Origin: Bacteroides bouchesdurhonensis
GTDB taxonomy: Bacteria > Bacteroidota > Bacteroidia > Bacteroidales > Bacteroidaceae
Length of the DNA: 64,000 bases
Direction: 5' to 3'
Assembly (NCBI RefSeq): GCF_900155865.1
Contig: NZ_LT707006.1
Coordinates: forward strand, 2,768,577 to 2,832,576
Made by a program: the position numbers and the translations under genes. Each line of letters begins with the position of its first letter. Positions within the stretch are counted from its first letter, which is position 1. The notes beneath the pieces were generated by a model. That model had not been told where the DNA came from and searched no databases. It saw nothing but the letters and a program-made list of their open reading frames with translations. Positions 35,160 to 44,579 of this stretch are shown in pieces.

Positions 35160-36725
35160 TTAGAATCCGAAATCGTCTACTTTTACATTTTGTTCTTCTG
35201 TCTCTTTGAAGGGTTTCGCTTCTTTCTGAATGGAATTTCCTTCAATATATACTGCGCGGAATGGGCGGGATGGACATACATATTCACATCCGCCGCAGCC
35301 TACACATATTTCTTTATTAATTTTGGGGAGCGTTAATCCATTTCTGAAAGGTACCATAGAAATAGCCTGTGTAGGGCAGTGTTCGGAGCATGCTCCACAA
35401 CTTGTCCCTTCAGTATAAACAATACAATTCTCCTCAACAAAAACGACATATCCCATTTGATTGAGATGCTTTTGTTCTACAGTTAGCGGACGAATAGCAC
35501 CATTGGGACAAACTTCGCCACAAACCGTACAGTCAAAATTACAAAAGCCTTTATCGAAGCTTACGGTAGGTTGCATCATGCCTGAAAGTCCATATTCGGA
35601 GAAAGATGGTTTCAATACATGAGATGGGCATTTACTCACACAAAGATGACATGATGTACATTTCTGTTGAAATTCTTCTCTGCTAACTGATCCCGGAGGG
35701 GTAATCGGATTTCTCTTTGTGTATGGCTTCTGACCTCCCATAGTAGCAACAGAAGCTTTGGCTTTAGTCAGAATCTTAGGAGTAGTTCCAGCCATTATGC
35801 CTGCTGTCAGGAAACGGCGTTTGGACATATCTACAGCCGATGTTTCCTTTTCTACTGAAGTTTGCTGCTTTTTCTTAGGAGTCTTCTGTTGTTGCTTTAA
35901 ATTTAAAGAAGGGCTATATATTAAAGCTTTCTGTTTACAAGCGTCCAAACAATCGAAACAATCTACGCAACGACTATGGTCGATAAAGTGTTCTTTACTA
36001 TCAATACAAGCTGCTTTACATTTAGTCGCACAAAGTCCGCAACCATTGCATTTGTTGGTATCGATCCGGATTTTAAACAGTGAAAATCGGCTCAAGAATC
36101 CCAACACAGTTCCTACAGGACAAATTGTATTACACCATGTACGTCCATGCTTCCAAGCAAGTACAATGATGATTCCTAATGTAACGATCGCAATGACAAA
36201 AGATGAAAGACTAAGAATAGACGCATCTACCCGATAGAACGTATAATTATCAAACTTAGAGAAGATAGATTCCAGCAGGTTGTTGCCTAATATGTATACA
36301 GGTTTGAATACATTGGTGATAATCCGTCCGAAAGCACTGTATGGATCAAGCAAACCCAGTAATAGAGGGAGTTTGCATAAAAAAGTAATGATAACTACGC
36401 CCAGTATACCCCAGCGTAATATGTTTTTAGCTGCACTGTAACTATATCTTTTTTTCTTTTTTCCGGTTGATTTTGAAATCCTTGCAATAATATCTTGCAA
36501 AATTCCCATCGGACAAATGGTAGAGCAGTAAATACGACCGAATAATAGACTAAGCACTATCAATATGATAAGTATACCTACACTGAGCGAAAGCAGGGCA
36601 GGAACAAATTGTATGTGTGCTAACCTGTGAAAACTATTAGGTAATAGCTCTGCAAAATCGAGAAAATAAAAAGTTATCAGTGCAAATAATATAACTGATA
36701 TTCCTATACGTATCTTTCTTAACAT
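35160..36725 (-). CDS. membrane polyferredoxin, NapH-like plus NapG-like fusion
   Basis: 521 residues. About five membrane helices lie in the first 195 residues, with the NapH-type pairs CSTICPMG (67-74) and CNTICPVG (198-205). Then come two ferredoxin clusters (Cys 226/229/232 and 253/256/259/263), a lysine-rich linker, an internal twin-arginine-like motif SKRRFLTAGIMAG (301-313) and a second iron-sulfur half with about four more clusters (Cys 356/359/362, 395/399/402, 443/446/450, 474/477/480). This looks like fusion of a membrane quinol-dehydrogenase-type ferredoxin with an exported one. Electron carrier at the inner membrane; donor and acceptor unknown. It begins 6 bp after the Tat-DUF362 gene. 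Confidence 0.85.
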   Translation of the reverse strand: MLRKIRIGISVILFALITFYFLDFAELLPNSFHRLAHIQFVPALLSLSVGILIILIVLSLLFGRIYCSTICPMGILQDIIARISKSTGKKKKRYSYSAAKNILRWGILGVVIITFLCKLPLLLGLLDPYSAFGRIITNVFKPVYILGNNLLESIFSKFDNYTFYRVDASILSLSSFVIAIVTLGIIIVLAWKHGRTWCNTICPVGTVLGFLSRFSLFKIRIDTNKCNGCGLCATKCKAACIDSKEHFIDHSRCVDCFDCLDACKQKALIYSPSLNLKQQQKTPKKKQQTSVEKETSAVDMSKRRFLTAGIMAGTTPKILTKAKASVATMGGQKPYTKRNPITPPGSVSREEFQQKCTSCHLCVSKCPSHVLKPSFSEYGLSGMMQPTVSFDKGFCNFDCTVCGEVCPNGAIRPLTVEQKHLNQMGYVVFVEENCIVYTEGTSCGACSEHCPTQAISMVPFRNGLTLPKINKEICVGCGGCEYVCPSRPFRAVYIEGNSIQKEAKPFKETEEQNVKVDDFGF

Positions 36726-36731
36726 TGTGTT

Positions 36732-37667
36732 TTACATCTTAATTCGCTTCACATTCAGTTTGTCGATATCCATTGTTCCTACTTTCAGTGCTTCTCCTTT
36801 AGAGAGATGTCCTACTGTATCCAAAGGCATATCCCGTACTTGATTGAAGAATTTGGCAGCAGCAGTATCTACTGCTACAATATCCGGAGAAATGAACAGC
36901 CCTTTTGCCAACACTACATCTGATTCGGAACGTCCACGTGGACCATTTGTTTTCATGATACGATAGGCATCGACGACATTGAGAACTGCTTTCTTTTCCA
37001 TGGTGCAAATATCTGCAATACATTGTTGCAAATCATGTTGATGGAAGAATCCGCGATCCCATACAATGCCCATATGGTTCTTCATAGAAATCGTCAGATT
37101 AGCTCCTCCATGGTTTTTAAGGATAGGCACATTAATCCATGCATCACAGTTTACGATAGCCTCGTGTACTTTTGCCTTTTTCATATTTACACCGTTCGGC
37201 AAGTCTATCTGTTTATAATAAGATTCCAGATGAGCTGGCATTATTTTTGCACCGGCACTTTTTACTACAGCTTCAATACCACTATTTTTGTAGCATTTCT
37301 GCCAATCGTCACAAGTGTGATCGAATACAGTTACTTCTTTTGCTCCGGCAGCAAAACATTGTTTGATGATTTCAGCCACTAATTTAGGGTTGGTGTTTCC
37401 CGCTAACTCAGGAACTTTATCCCAACCAATATTGGGTTTAACAACTACCTTTTGACCGGGCTTTATGAATTGTTTCATGCCACCTAATTCTTTAATAGCA
37501 CGTCGAAACATTTCTTCCGGTTCTCCACCCATAACAGCTACCAGGTCCGGTTTACCTCCTTTAGGTGCATTGATTGTCTGAGTAAGAACTTCCATTGCCT
37601 CAGACCGTTGTATAGTAAAAGCAGCACCAGTAATTGCTACTGCTTTAAAAAAGTCTCTTCTATCCAT
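36732..37667 (-). CDS. Tat-exported DUF362 protein
   Basis: 311 residues. The N-terminus MDRRDFFKAVAITGAAFTI is a clear twin-arginine signal, so the protein folds with a cofactor inside and is exported. The rest is a DUF362 domain: GQKVVVKPNIGWDKVP, PILKNHGGANLTISMKNHMGIVWDR and DIVAVDTAAAKFF. No ferredoxin cluster is present in this copy. Function of DUF362 is not established. It sits between an ECF-S-like gene (12 bp) and the polyferredoxin (6 bp). Confidence 0.88.
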   Translation of the reverse strand: MDRRDFFKAVAITGAAFTIQRSEAMEVLTQTINAPKGGKPDLVAVMGGEPEEMFRRAIKELGGMKQFIKPGQKVVVKPNIGWDKVPELAGNTNPKLVAEIIKQCFAAGAKEVTVFDHTCDDWQKCYKNSGIEAVVKSAGAKIMPAHLESYYKQIDLPNGVNMKKAKVHEAIVNCDAWINVPILKNHGGANLTISMKNHMGIVWDRGFFHQHDLQQCIADICTMEKKAVLNVVDAYRIMKTNGPRGRSESDVVLAKGLFISPDIVAVDTAAAKFFNQVRDMPLDTVGHLSKGEALKVGTMDIDKLNVKRIKM

Positions 37668-37679
37668 CTTTGTTTAGTT

Positions 37680-38195
37680 TTAAAGTTTAGCTATTGCTTT
37701 CAGCAAGGCATAGCCGCCGAACCATTGAATAAGCATTCCCGGTATACCCATGCGGAAATCCTGTGCTGCTGCATAGAAATCTCTTACAAGTATCCATTCG
37801 AATGCTGTCCCTATGATTTGATAAGAGAGTACAACTCCGAGAATAGCTAACAGGGAGACTGACTTTACAGTTCGTGCAGCAATTGCAGCAGCTCCTGCAA
37901 GTAAAGTTGATTTTATTAATATTGCTGGTAAAACTGCGGCTGCAGGCATTGCAAATAGCAAATGATTGATGACAGGTGAGAGAATAGCCGTTAGCAATCC
38001 TACCCGAAAACCATATTTATACGAAGCAATTAACGTGAAAAAATAGATGGGCAATAAAGTCGGACCACCAAAAGGTACGAGATGACATAATTGTGGTAGA
38101 GCGATGTTACCTGCTACAAATAATAAAACGAACAGGTATGTTTTCACGTTGCTGTAATTCAGCGAATAGAGTTTGGCAGATGTTTCCATTTTCAT
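37680..38195 (-). CDS. ECF transporter S-component-like membrane protein
   Basis: 171 residues with about five to six hydrophobic helices, matching the small substrate-binding S components of ECF transporters (YLFVLLFVAGNIALPQLCHL, YGFRVGLLTAILSPVINHLLF). No EcfA ATPase or EcfT gene is nearby, so it either uses a shared energising module from elsewhere or works alone. The embedding in an iron-sulfur operon is unusual. Substrate unknown; flavin, thiamine and quinone-related compounds are possibilities only. Confidence 0.7.
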   Translation of the reverse strand: MKMETSAKLYSLNYSNVKTYLFVLLFVAGNIALPQLCHLVPFGGPTLLPIYFFTLIASYKYGFRVGLLTAILSPVINHLLFAMPAAAVLPAILIKSTLLAGAAAIAARTVKSVSLLAILGVVLSYQIIGTAFEWILVRDFYAAAQDFRMGIPGMLIQWFGGYALLKAIAKL

Positions 38196-38261
38196 TAATA
38201 ACTTTAATGTTTAGATTATAATATCTTAAGAATTGGACCTTTCTTGATGGAAAAGGTTTAA

Positions 38262-39383
38262 TCAGACTTGTATAATTTCGTAATTCATTGTTCCTAATCC
38301 GATCTTCTCGGCATGTTCCAGTCCGGCAAGCCAATTGGTATTTGGGTGCATCAAATGAAACTTATCGCGTCCACAGAGATCATCATGGTCATGTTTTTCG
38401 GACAATCGGTTGCCACTGTGTAGGATAGGGGCTTTGATTACCATATCGGCACAAGCTTTATCCAATGCTACCGGGTCGAGCGAAGCAAGTATTCCTAAAT
38501 CCGGAATAATAGCTGCATCGTTATGATTCCAACAATCACATTCGGGTGATACGTTCATGATAAAACTGACATGGAAATGAGGTTTGTCTTTAACCACTGC
38601 TAATGAGTATTCTGCGATTTTGTAGTTTAACCGTTCGGAAGTATCTTCATCACCCATAATAGCTCCGTCATACTGGCAAAGTGCTACACATTGACCGCAA
38701 CCGATACATTTGTTGTAGTCAATTTCTGCTTTCCGCTGAGCATTTAAATGTACGGCATCGTGGGCACAATGTTTTACGCAGATGTTGCATCCTTTGCAGC
38801 TTTCCATATCTATTTTAGGTTGAGAGGCACTATGAAGTTCCAACTTACCGGCAACGCTGGCACATCCCATACCTAGATTTTTCAATGCTCCACCAAAACC
38901 TGCCTGCTCGTGCCCTTTGAAATGATTCATACTGATGATAATGTCTGCATCGGCAATGGCAGTTCCTATCTTTGGTGCTTTGCAATATTCACCATCTAAT
39001 GCTATTTCTTTGCAGTCAGTTCCTTTCAGACCATCACCAATAATAACCTGACATTGAGCAGAAATTGGATTGAAACCATTTTCCATTGCGCTTTGCAAAT
39101 GATCTACAGCATTGGCGCGGCGACCGGAATAGAGTGTATTACAATCTGTCAGGAATGGTTTAGCACCAGAGCTTCGAAGTAAATTAGCCATTCTTGCAGC
39201 ATAATTGGGACGGATATATGCTAGGTTTCCTGGTTCTCCAAAGTGTATTTTGATAGCGACAAAACTGTCTTTCAGAGGTAAGGTATTGATACCTGCTTTC
39301 TTTACCAGACGTTCCATTTTATCCAAAAGATTGGACGTAGGAGTAGTTCTAAGATTTGTATAATATACTTTTGACGTTTGCAT
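38262..39383 (-). CDS. DUF362 protein with two [4Fe-4S] clusters
   Basis: 373 residues. A DUF362 domain (SFVAIKIHFGEPGNLAYIRP, ADIIISMNHFKGHEQAGFGGALKNLGMGC) is interrupted by a two-cluster ferredoxin insert, CKGCNICVKHC (about 195-205) and CIGCGQCVALC (about 225-235). No signal peptide, so cytoplasmic, unlike its exported paralogue two genes downstream. First gene of the redox module, with a -7 box 29 bp upstream. Confidence 0.9.
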   Translation of the reverse strand: MQTSKVYYTNLRTTPTSNLLDKMERLVKKAGINTLPLKDSFVAIKIHFGEPGNLAYIRPNYAARMANLLRSSGAKPFLTDCNTLYSGRRANAVDHLQSAMENGFNPISAQCQVIIGDGLKGTDCKEIALDGEYCKAPKIGTAIADADIIISMNHFKGHEQAGFGGALKNLGMGCASVAGKLELHSASQPKIDMESCKGCNICVKHCAHDAVHLNAQRKAEIDYNKCIGCGQCVALCQYDGAIMGDEDTSERLNYKIAEYSLAVVKDKPHFHVSFIMNVSPECDCWNHNDAAIIPDLGILASLDPVALDKACADMVIKAPILHSGNRLSEKHDHDDLCGRDKFHLMHPNTNWLAGLEHAEKIGLGTMNYEIIQV

Positions 39384-39754
39384 AGTTAGTAATTTGTGAG
39401 TTTGTCGTTTACAAAAGTAATGTAATTTTTGAATAGCACATTGTTATTCTGTTGTTTTTTCGCAAAAAAAACTGAAAAAAAGAAGTCGTTATCCAATTAT
39501 TAACGCTTTTAGGTGCTATAAGTTTTCTTGTTTTGTTAAGGCTATTGTGAAAGAAAATCTGATTAGGAAGAGCCCGAATATAATATAAGGTGAAATAGAA
39601 ACTAGGGTAAAGAACCGTAAGAGGTAATCAAACTTTAGTTTTGCTATAGGTCTACACTTAATTTCATAAGGATGAAACTGTTTTTTCTCTTAGATGAAAC
39701 AAAGTTTTGTGACTTATGTATATCGTAACAATAAAAAGAGCTGATACTCAATAG
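39384..39754. other. intergenic region, little recognisable
   Basis: 371 bp between two leftward genes. Only the -7 box at 39412-39419 was noted; no hairpin with U-run and no ORF. Confidence 0.6.
39412..39419 (-). promoter_or_regulatory. -7 box of the redox module
   Basis: Read leftward TACTTTTG, exact TAnnTTTG match, 29 bp before the ferredoxin-DUF362 start. Confidence 0.5.
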
Positions 39755-40486
39755 CTATTGAATCTTACGATAAACGTCATTAAACGGCACCCTGCACCGT
39801 TCTCCCCAGATTCCTTTATTTCCATCCCGTATACCACAGGGGATAACCATATTTATTTCAGCTCCATAAGGCAATTTCAGGACTCTTTTAAGACGCCGAC
39901 TATCCAAACCTTCTAGCGGACAGGTATCATACCCTTCGTTTGCCATTGCAATCATAAATGTCTGAGCAGCGAGTGCACAAGATTTATGTGCAACGACACG
40001 CATATCATTTTCAGAAACCTCGAGCATCATCGGACGGAAAATACTGATGACGTTAGCCAGCAGTTTTCTGAACAACCCTAAAATCCCGAAGAAACGGGCA
40101 TAAACAAACGGCATCAATATCCCATAGTACAGTTCTCTGTCTTTAATACGTTTAGCTTGACGTTCTTTCGGACTATTACGATGAATATTTTCCTTCTCAA
40201 ACTCAAGTACATACTTTGCACGCTTCCTATATAGATCTCGCCGTACAACGAAAACGACCACTTGTGAAGCAGTGGCGGTCGATTTTTGGTCGAGACATGC
40301 TTTTGAAACTTTGGCTAGCAATTCTGGTTGTGTGATATGATAAAACTCCCACAATTGCATATCTGAACTATTAGGAGCTAACGTTGCCAGTTCCAAACAA
40401 TGTTTTACCTTTTCCGGATCTATAGTTTTTTCTTTATCATACGCTCGTACGGAACGACGGTAATGGAGAACTTCATCTAAATTCAT
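39755..40486 (-). CDS. nitroreductase-family protein
   Basis: 243 residues from the ATG at 40486, which opens the typical MNLDEVLHYRRSVRAYD; a 29-codon upstream extension is not family-like. Other signs are LATLAPNSSDMQLWEFYHI, ALAAQTFMIAMANEGYDTCPLEG and MVIPCGIRDGNKGIWGERCRVPF. FMN-dependent NAD(P)H oxidoreductase fold; substrate unknown. An insertion in the middle (about 100-165) with a hydrophobic segment (FVYARFFGILGLFRKLLANVI) is longer than in the smallest members. Stands alone. Confidence 0.87.
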   Translation of the reverse strand: MNLDEVLHYRRSVRAYDKEKTIDPEKVKHCLELATLAPNSSDMQLWEFYHITQPELLAKVSKACLDQKSTATASQVVVFVVRRDLYRKRAKYVLEFEKENIHRNSPKERQAKRIKDRELYYGILMPFVYARFFGILGLFRKLLANVISIFRPMMLEVSENDMRVVAHKSCALAAQTFMIAMANEGYDTCPLEGLDSRRLKRVLKLPYGAEINMVIPCGIRDGNKGIWGERCRVPFNDVYRKIQ

Positions 40487-40713
40487 AATTCTGCTAATTT
40501 GATTAAAATACTTTTTTAGATTGAATGATTGCCTGAACTGTGTCGGAGAAACAGACGTCTTATTCTTAAACAAACGATGGAGTGATTAAGAATGTTCAAA
40601 TTTCTATCTCGTTTGTTTAAATTCTTGGTTTTTGTTTACCCTGAAGGGGTTATACACAAAGTTAGAATAAAAAAAGCGGTACACCAATTATTGAGAAATT
40701 GATAATTTAAAAA

Positions 40714-41601
40714 TTAGAAATTAATATCGGAAACCTTCTTCTTACATTCTTCAAGCTTCTCCAACCCTTCTTTTGAGAGAGTGGGATAATGTAAATCCAG
40801 CCTTTTCATACGTTCACCGATGATTTTGCTTACTGCGTATCGCATAAACCATTTATTGTCAGCGGGAATAACATACCATGGAGCCAATTCTGTAGAAGTT
40901 TTTGTAAGTACATCTGCATAAGCTTTCATATATTCATCCCAAAATTGGCGTTCTTTGATATCAGCAGAAGAGAACTTCCAATTTTTAGACTTATCTTTCA
41001 GTCGTTCTAAGAAACGTTTTTTCTGCTCGGCTTTCGATACATTAAGAAAGAACTTTAAGATAACAGTTCCGTTTTCCGTCAGGTATTGTTCGAAATCATT
41101 AATCTGGCGGTAACGACGTTTCCAGAAATCAACATCTATATCATCTATATTTTCAACGCCTGGGAGTTTATTCGACAGAATAATTTCAGGATGCACTTTA
41201 GCAATCAATACGTCTTCATAATGTGAACGGTTGAAAATACCTATTCTTCCTCTTTCAGGAAGGCAACGATTAATACGCCAAAGGTAATCATGATCCAATT
41301 CTTCGGCAGATGGTTGCTTGAAAGAGAAAACTTGGCAGCCCTGCGGATTGATGCCGGACATTACATGTTTAATGGTTCCATCTTTTCCGGCAGCATCCAT
41401 TGCCTGAAAAATGATAAGAATGGAATACCGGTCCTGTGCATAAAGCATACTTTGGAGGTCGGAAAGTTTTTCAATATCCTTTGCCAATTGTTCCTTAGCA
41501 TCTTGTTTAGAGATACCTCCAGTAAAAGATGAGTCGAAATCAGATACCAGATGATTCTTTCCCGGTTTAGCCAATAAGTCCTTAAAAATGTCTTTTTCCA
41601 T
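40714..41601 (-). CDS. polyphosphate kinase 2 family protein
   Basis: 295 residues. PPK2 signatures: Walker A-like MDAAGKDGTIKHVMSGINPQGC, the lid region RCLPERGRIGIFNRSHYEDVL, and KFFLNVSKAEQKKRFLERL. It transfers phosphate between polyphosphate and nucleotides, most likely making ADP/ATP from polyphosphate; class III is my guess from length. Cytoplasmic. Single gene, divergent from the glutamine synthetase gene. Confidence 0.92.
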   Translation of the reverse strand: MEKDIFKDLLAKPGKNHLVSDFDSSFTGGISKQDAKEQLAKDIEKLSDLQSMLYAQDRYSILIIFQAMDAAGKDGTIKHVMSGINPQGCQVFSFKQPSAEELDHDYLWRINRCLPERGRIGIFNRSHYEDVLIAKVHPEIILSNKLPGVENIDDIDVDFWKRRYRQINDFEQYLTENGTVILKFFLNVSKAEQKKRFLERLKDKSKNWKFSSADIKERQFWDEYMKAYADVLTKTSTELAPWYVIPADNKWFMRYAVSKIIGERMKRLDLHYPTLSKEGLEKLEECKKKVSDINF

Positions 41602-41720
41602 AAGTTTAAAATTTGAAAGTTTCTACTACTCTAATAAAAACATTTAGAGAGATTGATTAGTTTTTTGATGAAGATAGATAAAATATGTGCTTTAACTATA
41701 TGTTTTAAAAGATAATTACT

Positions 41721-41728
41721 TATATTTG
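41721..41728 (+). promoter_or_regulatory. -7 box of the glutamine synthetase gene
   Basis: TATATTTG, exact consensus match, 61 bp before the start codon. Confidence 0.5.
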
Positions 41729-41788
41729 TCTCAGTGACTTTAAAATGGCTATCATGAAAAACTATACAATAATAAAAAACAACCGATT

Positions 41789-43291
41789 ATGAATCAAGAA
41801 CTATCAATGAATGCCAATCAGTTGGTGGCATACTTGCAAAAGCCTGCCTCAGAGTTTACTAAGGCAGACATTATCTCATTTATTCAGCAGAACGACATTC
41901 GCATGGTGAATTTTATGTATCCGGCGGGTGACGGGCGTTTGAAAACATTGAATTTCGTTATCAACAATCAGGCTTATCTGGAAGCTATTCTTACTTGTGG
42001 AGAACGGGTCGATGGTTCCAGCCTTTTTTCTTTTATAGAAGCGGGGAGTAGTGATCTTTATGTCATTCCTCGTTTTCGTACCGCATTTGTAGATCCTTTT
42101 GCGGACATTCCCACATTGTCCATGCTTTGTTCTTTCTTTAATAAAGATGGCGAACCTTTGGAAAGTTCTCCTGAGCATACACTCCATAAGGCTAGTAAAA
42201 CATTTACGGATGTTACAGGGATGGAATTTCAGGCAATGGGTGAATTGGAATATTATGTAATAGCAGAGGATACAGATATGTTTCAGGCAACTGACCAACG
42301 CGGATATCATGAATCGGGTCCTTATGCTAAGTTTAATGAATTCCGTACGGAATGCATGTCGTTTATCGCACAAACAGGGGGACAGATAAAATATGGGCAT
42401 TCTGAGGTTGGAAATTTCATGTTGGATGATTATATTTATGAGCAGAATGAGATTGAGTTTCTACCTGTGCGTGTGGAAGAAGCTGCGGATCAATTAATGG
42501 TGGCAAAATGGGTGATACGTAACTTGGGATTGCAATATGGTTATAATGTGACCTTCGCTCCTAAAATTACAGCAGGAAAAGCCGGATCGGGACTACATAT
42601 TCATATGCGTATCGTCAAAGATGGTAAAAATCAAATGTTGAAGGATGGAGTTTTGTCGGAAACAGCACGTAAAGCAATTGCAGGAATGATGGTTCTTGCA
42701 CCTTCAATAACAGCTTTCGGAAATACGAATCCAACTTCTTATTTCCGTCTTGTCCCCCATCAGGAAGCACCGACAAATATTTGTTGGGGGGATCGTAATC
42801 GTTCTGTATTAGTTCGTGTTCCTTTGGGATGGGCCGCTAAGTCGGATATGTGTGTATTGGCAAATCCGTTGGAGGCTGAAAGCCATTACGATACCAGTCA
42901 GAAACAGACTGTTGAGATGCGTTCACCGGATGGTTCGGCAGATATTTATCAGTTGCTTGCTGGCTTAGTTGTTGCCTGTCGGCATGGTTTTGAGATAGAG
43001 AATGCTCTGGATATTGCTGCGAAGACTTATGTGAATGTAAATATTCATCAGAAAGAAAATGAAGATAAGTTGAAATCGTTGGCTCAGTTGCCGGATAGTT
43101 GTGTGGCATCTGCTGATTGCTTGCAGCAACAACGTGCTATCTTTGAACAATATAATGTATTTAGCCCGGCAATGATTGAAGGGATTATTCGTAAACTTCG
43201 TAGTTACGAAGATAAGACGTTACGTGCAGAATTGGAGGGCAATCCACAAGCAATGCTTGATTTAGTGAATAAGTATTTCCATTGCGGATAA
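41789..43291 (+). CDS. glutamine synthetase
   Basis: 500 residues of the type I-like GS family. ATP-binding and catalytic landmarks: MGELEYYVI, QIKYGHSEVGNFMLDDY (equivalent of the EVxPxQ region), GSGLHIHMRI, NPTSYFRLVPHQEAPTNICWGDRNRS, and VEMRSPDGSADIYQLLAGL. Converts glutamate and ammonia to glutamine. The Tyr-adenylylation loop NLYxLP is not evident, so regulation by adenylylation is doubtful. Monocistronic. Confidence 0.93.
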   Translation: MNQELSMNANQLVAYLQKPASEFTKADIISFIQQNDIRMVNFMYPAGDGRLKTLNFVINNQAYLEAILTCGERVDGSSLFSFIEAGSSDLYVIPRFRTAFVDPFADIPTLSMLCSFFNKDGEPLESSPEHTLHKASKTFTDVTGMEFQAMGELEYYVIAEDTDMFQATDQRGYHESGPYAKFNEFRTECMSFIAQTGGQIKYGHSEVGNFMLDDYIYEQNEIEFLPVRVEEAADQLMVAKWVIRNLGLQYGYNVTFAPKITAGKAGSGLHIHMRIVKDGKNQMLKDGVLSETARKAIAGMMVLAPSITAFGNTNPTSYFRLVPHQEAPTNICWGDRNRSVLVRVPLGWAAKSDMCVLANPLEAESHYDTSQKQTVEMRSPDGSADIYQLLAGLVVACRHGFEIENALDIAAKTYVNVNIHQKENEDKLKSLAQLPDSCVASADCLQQQRAIFEQYNVFSPAMIEGIIRKLRSYEDKTLRAELEGNPQAMLDLVNKYFHCG

Positions 43292-43400
43292 TAAATCAAT
43301 GCAATAATTGATTGTAAGCTTCTCCATAAAGAAGATAATGAATGTATAAGCTAGTGAAGATGATGCAATTAAGCAAAACTTTATTGTAAAATAGCCTATG

Positions 43401-43435
43401 ATAAAGTTCCGGTCCGTGATGGATCGGAACTTTAT
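43401..43435 (+). terminator. hairpin after the glutamine synthetase gene
   Basis: ATAAAGTTCCG/CGGAACTTTAT, 11-bp perfect stem plus inner GTCC/GGAT pairing. No U-run follows, so termination is plausible but unproven. Confidence 0.5.
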
Positions 43436-43514
43436 GATGTTTATCTAGGTATATAGATTATTCTATCTTTTTACGATTTCCAAGTTCGGAGTATATATTC
43501 CATAATCATTCTGA

Positions 43515-44225
43515 TTATTTAATCTCAAATCTGGCCTTCATTTCATATTTATATTTAATTTTTCGGAGTGCTGTTGAATTTGGATCTCCCGGTGAGGCAA
43601 AAGCGGCATTGCTAAATGAAGCTTGCGCAGGCATAAAATGATTGCCTTGTTCTTCTGGCTCTATAATACGTAAAATATCTCCCAATTGTTTCCCCGTACA
43701 ATCAACAAGATAAGTTGCTTTCACTTTCGCAGCTTTTAAGGCTTCTATTTTTCCCAGTTTGCGATAGGTGGCTTGATCTTTATTTTTTAATTCTCCGAAG
43801 TGTAGTGCGTTTATTCCTTTATGGTTGATATTTTTAATAATTGTATCAACGATCTTGAAATTATCAAGTTTCAGATCAAATTCTTTGCTGACTAAGAAGT
43901 CTTTACCTGTTTGGCGCCAATAATTACCTATTTCCCATACATGAATATTAGAAGAGGCGACTCCAATGTTTTGTAATGTAGCCATTAAATCCTTTTCGAT
44001 GTTATCGATCGGAACTTTTGTCTTGTATTGTTCAGGTTTGGTATTATCCTGATACTCTTCTTCCCAATATTCTTGAATCTGTATGATTAGATGAATTTCA
44101 TCCGGATCTACTTCAATTTCTGAGCTACCGGTTACTTCAACGTACTTTAATGAATCATCATTCTGTGCGTGAAGCATTACTGAATAACTAATCAGTAAAA
44201 CGCTTAATAAAATAACTTTTCTCAT
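43515..44225 (-). CDS. secreted SIMPL-domain (DUF541) protein
   Basis: 236 residues with a signal peptide (MRKVILLSVLLISYSVMLHAQ). The mature part starts VEVTGSSEIEVDPDEIHLIIQI and continues with a YWRQTGKDFLVSKEFDLKL segment and KYKYEMKARFEI at the end, the pattern of periplasmic SIMPL/DUF541 proteins. Function of the family is not settled. Own -7 box upstream. Confidence 0.87.
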   Translation of the reverse strand: MRKVILLSVLLISYSVMLHAQNDDSLKYVEVTGSSEIEVDPDEIHLIIQIQEYWEEEYQDNTKPEQYKTKVPIDNIEKDLMATLQNIGVASSNIHVWEIGNYWRQTGKDFLVSKEFDLKLDNFKIVDTIIKNINHKGINALHFGELKNKDQATYRKLGKIEALKAAKVKATYLVDCTGKQLGDILRIIEPEEQGNHFMPAQASFSNAAFASPGDPNSTALRKIKYKYEMKARFEIK

Positions 44226-44256
44226 ATTGCTGATTATTTTGAGTTTGATATATGGG

Positions 44257-44264
44257 CAAAGTTA
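44257..44264 (-). promoter_or_regulatory. -7 box of the SIMPL gene
   Basis: Read leftward TAACTTTG, exact match, 32 bp before the start codon. Confidence 0.5.
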
Positions 44265-44579
44265 AAATAAAAAAAGTAACTAATGTAGATTAAGCTATAA
44301 AATATATATTGGGTTCATTATTCGCAGATATTGAATTTGAAAAGATAATGTTAAGTATTGGACTATAATTATAAAAAATATTTTTTCTGATAAAGAAAAA
44401 GAGTATTTATAGTGTATTATTCAAAGAAAATAGCTTCCTTTGTACCGAACAACAATAAAAGGTTATTTCGATTTGATTATTTCACATGTATTTTCTCATT
44501 TATTGAGTATATCCATTTCTGATTAAGAACTTCCAAAAAACTTTCTTGTTGAATTATTAATTTTTTATATTTGAATTTT
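44265..44579. other. intergenic region upstream of the RRM gene
   Basis: About 315 bp, very A+T-rich. It likely contains the promoter and a long leader for the RNA-binding protein, but no clear consensus promoter or riboswitch was identified. Confidence 0.5.
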
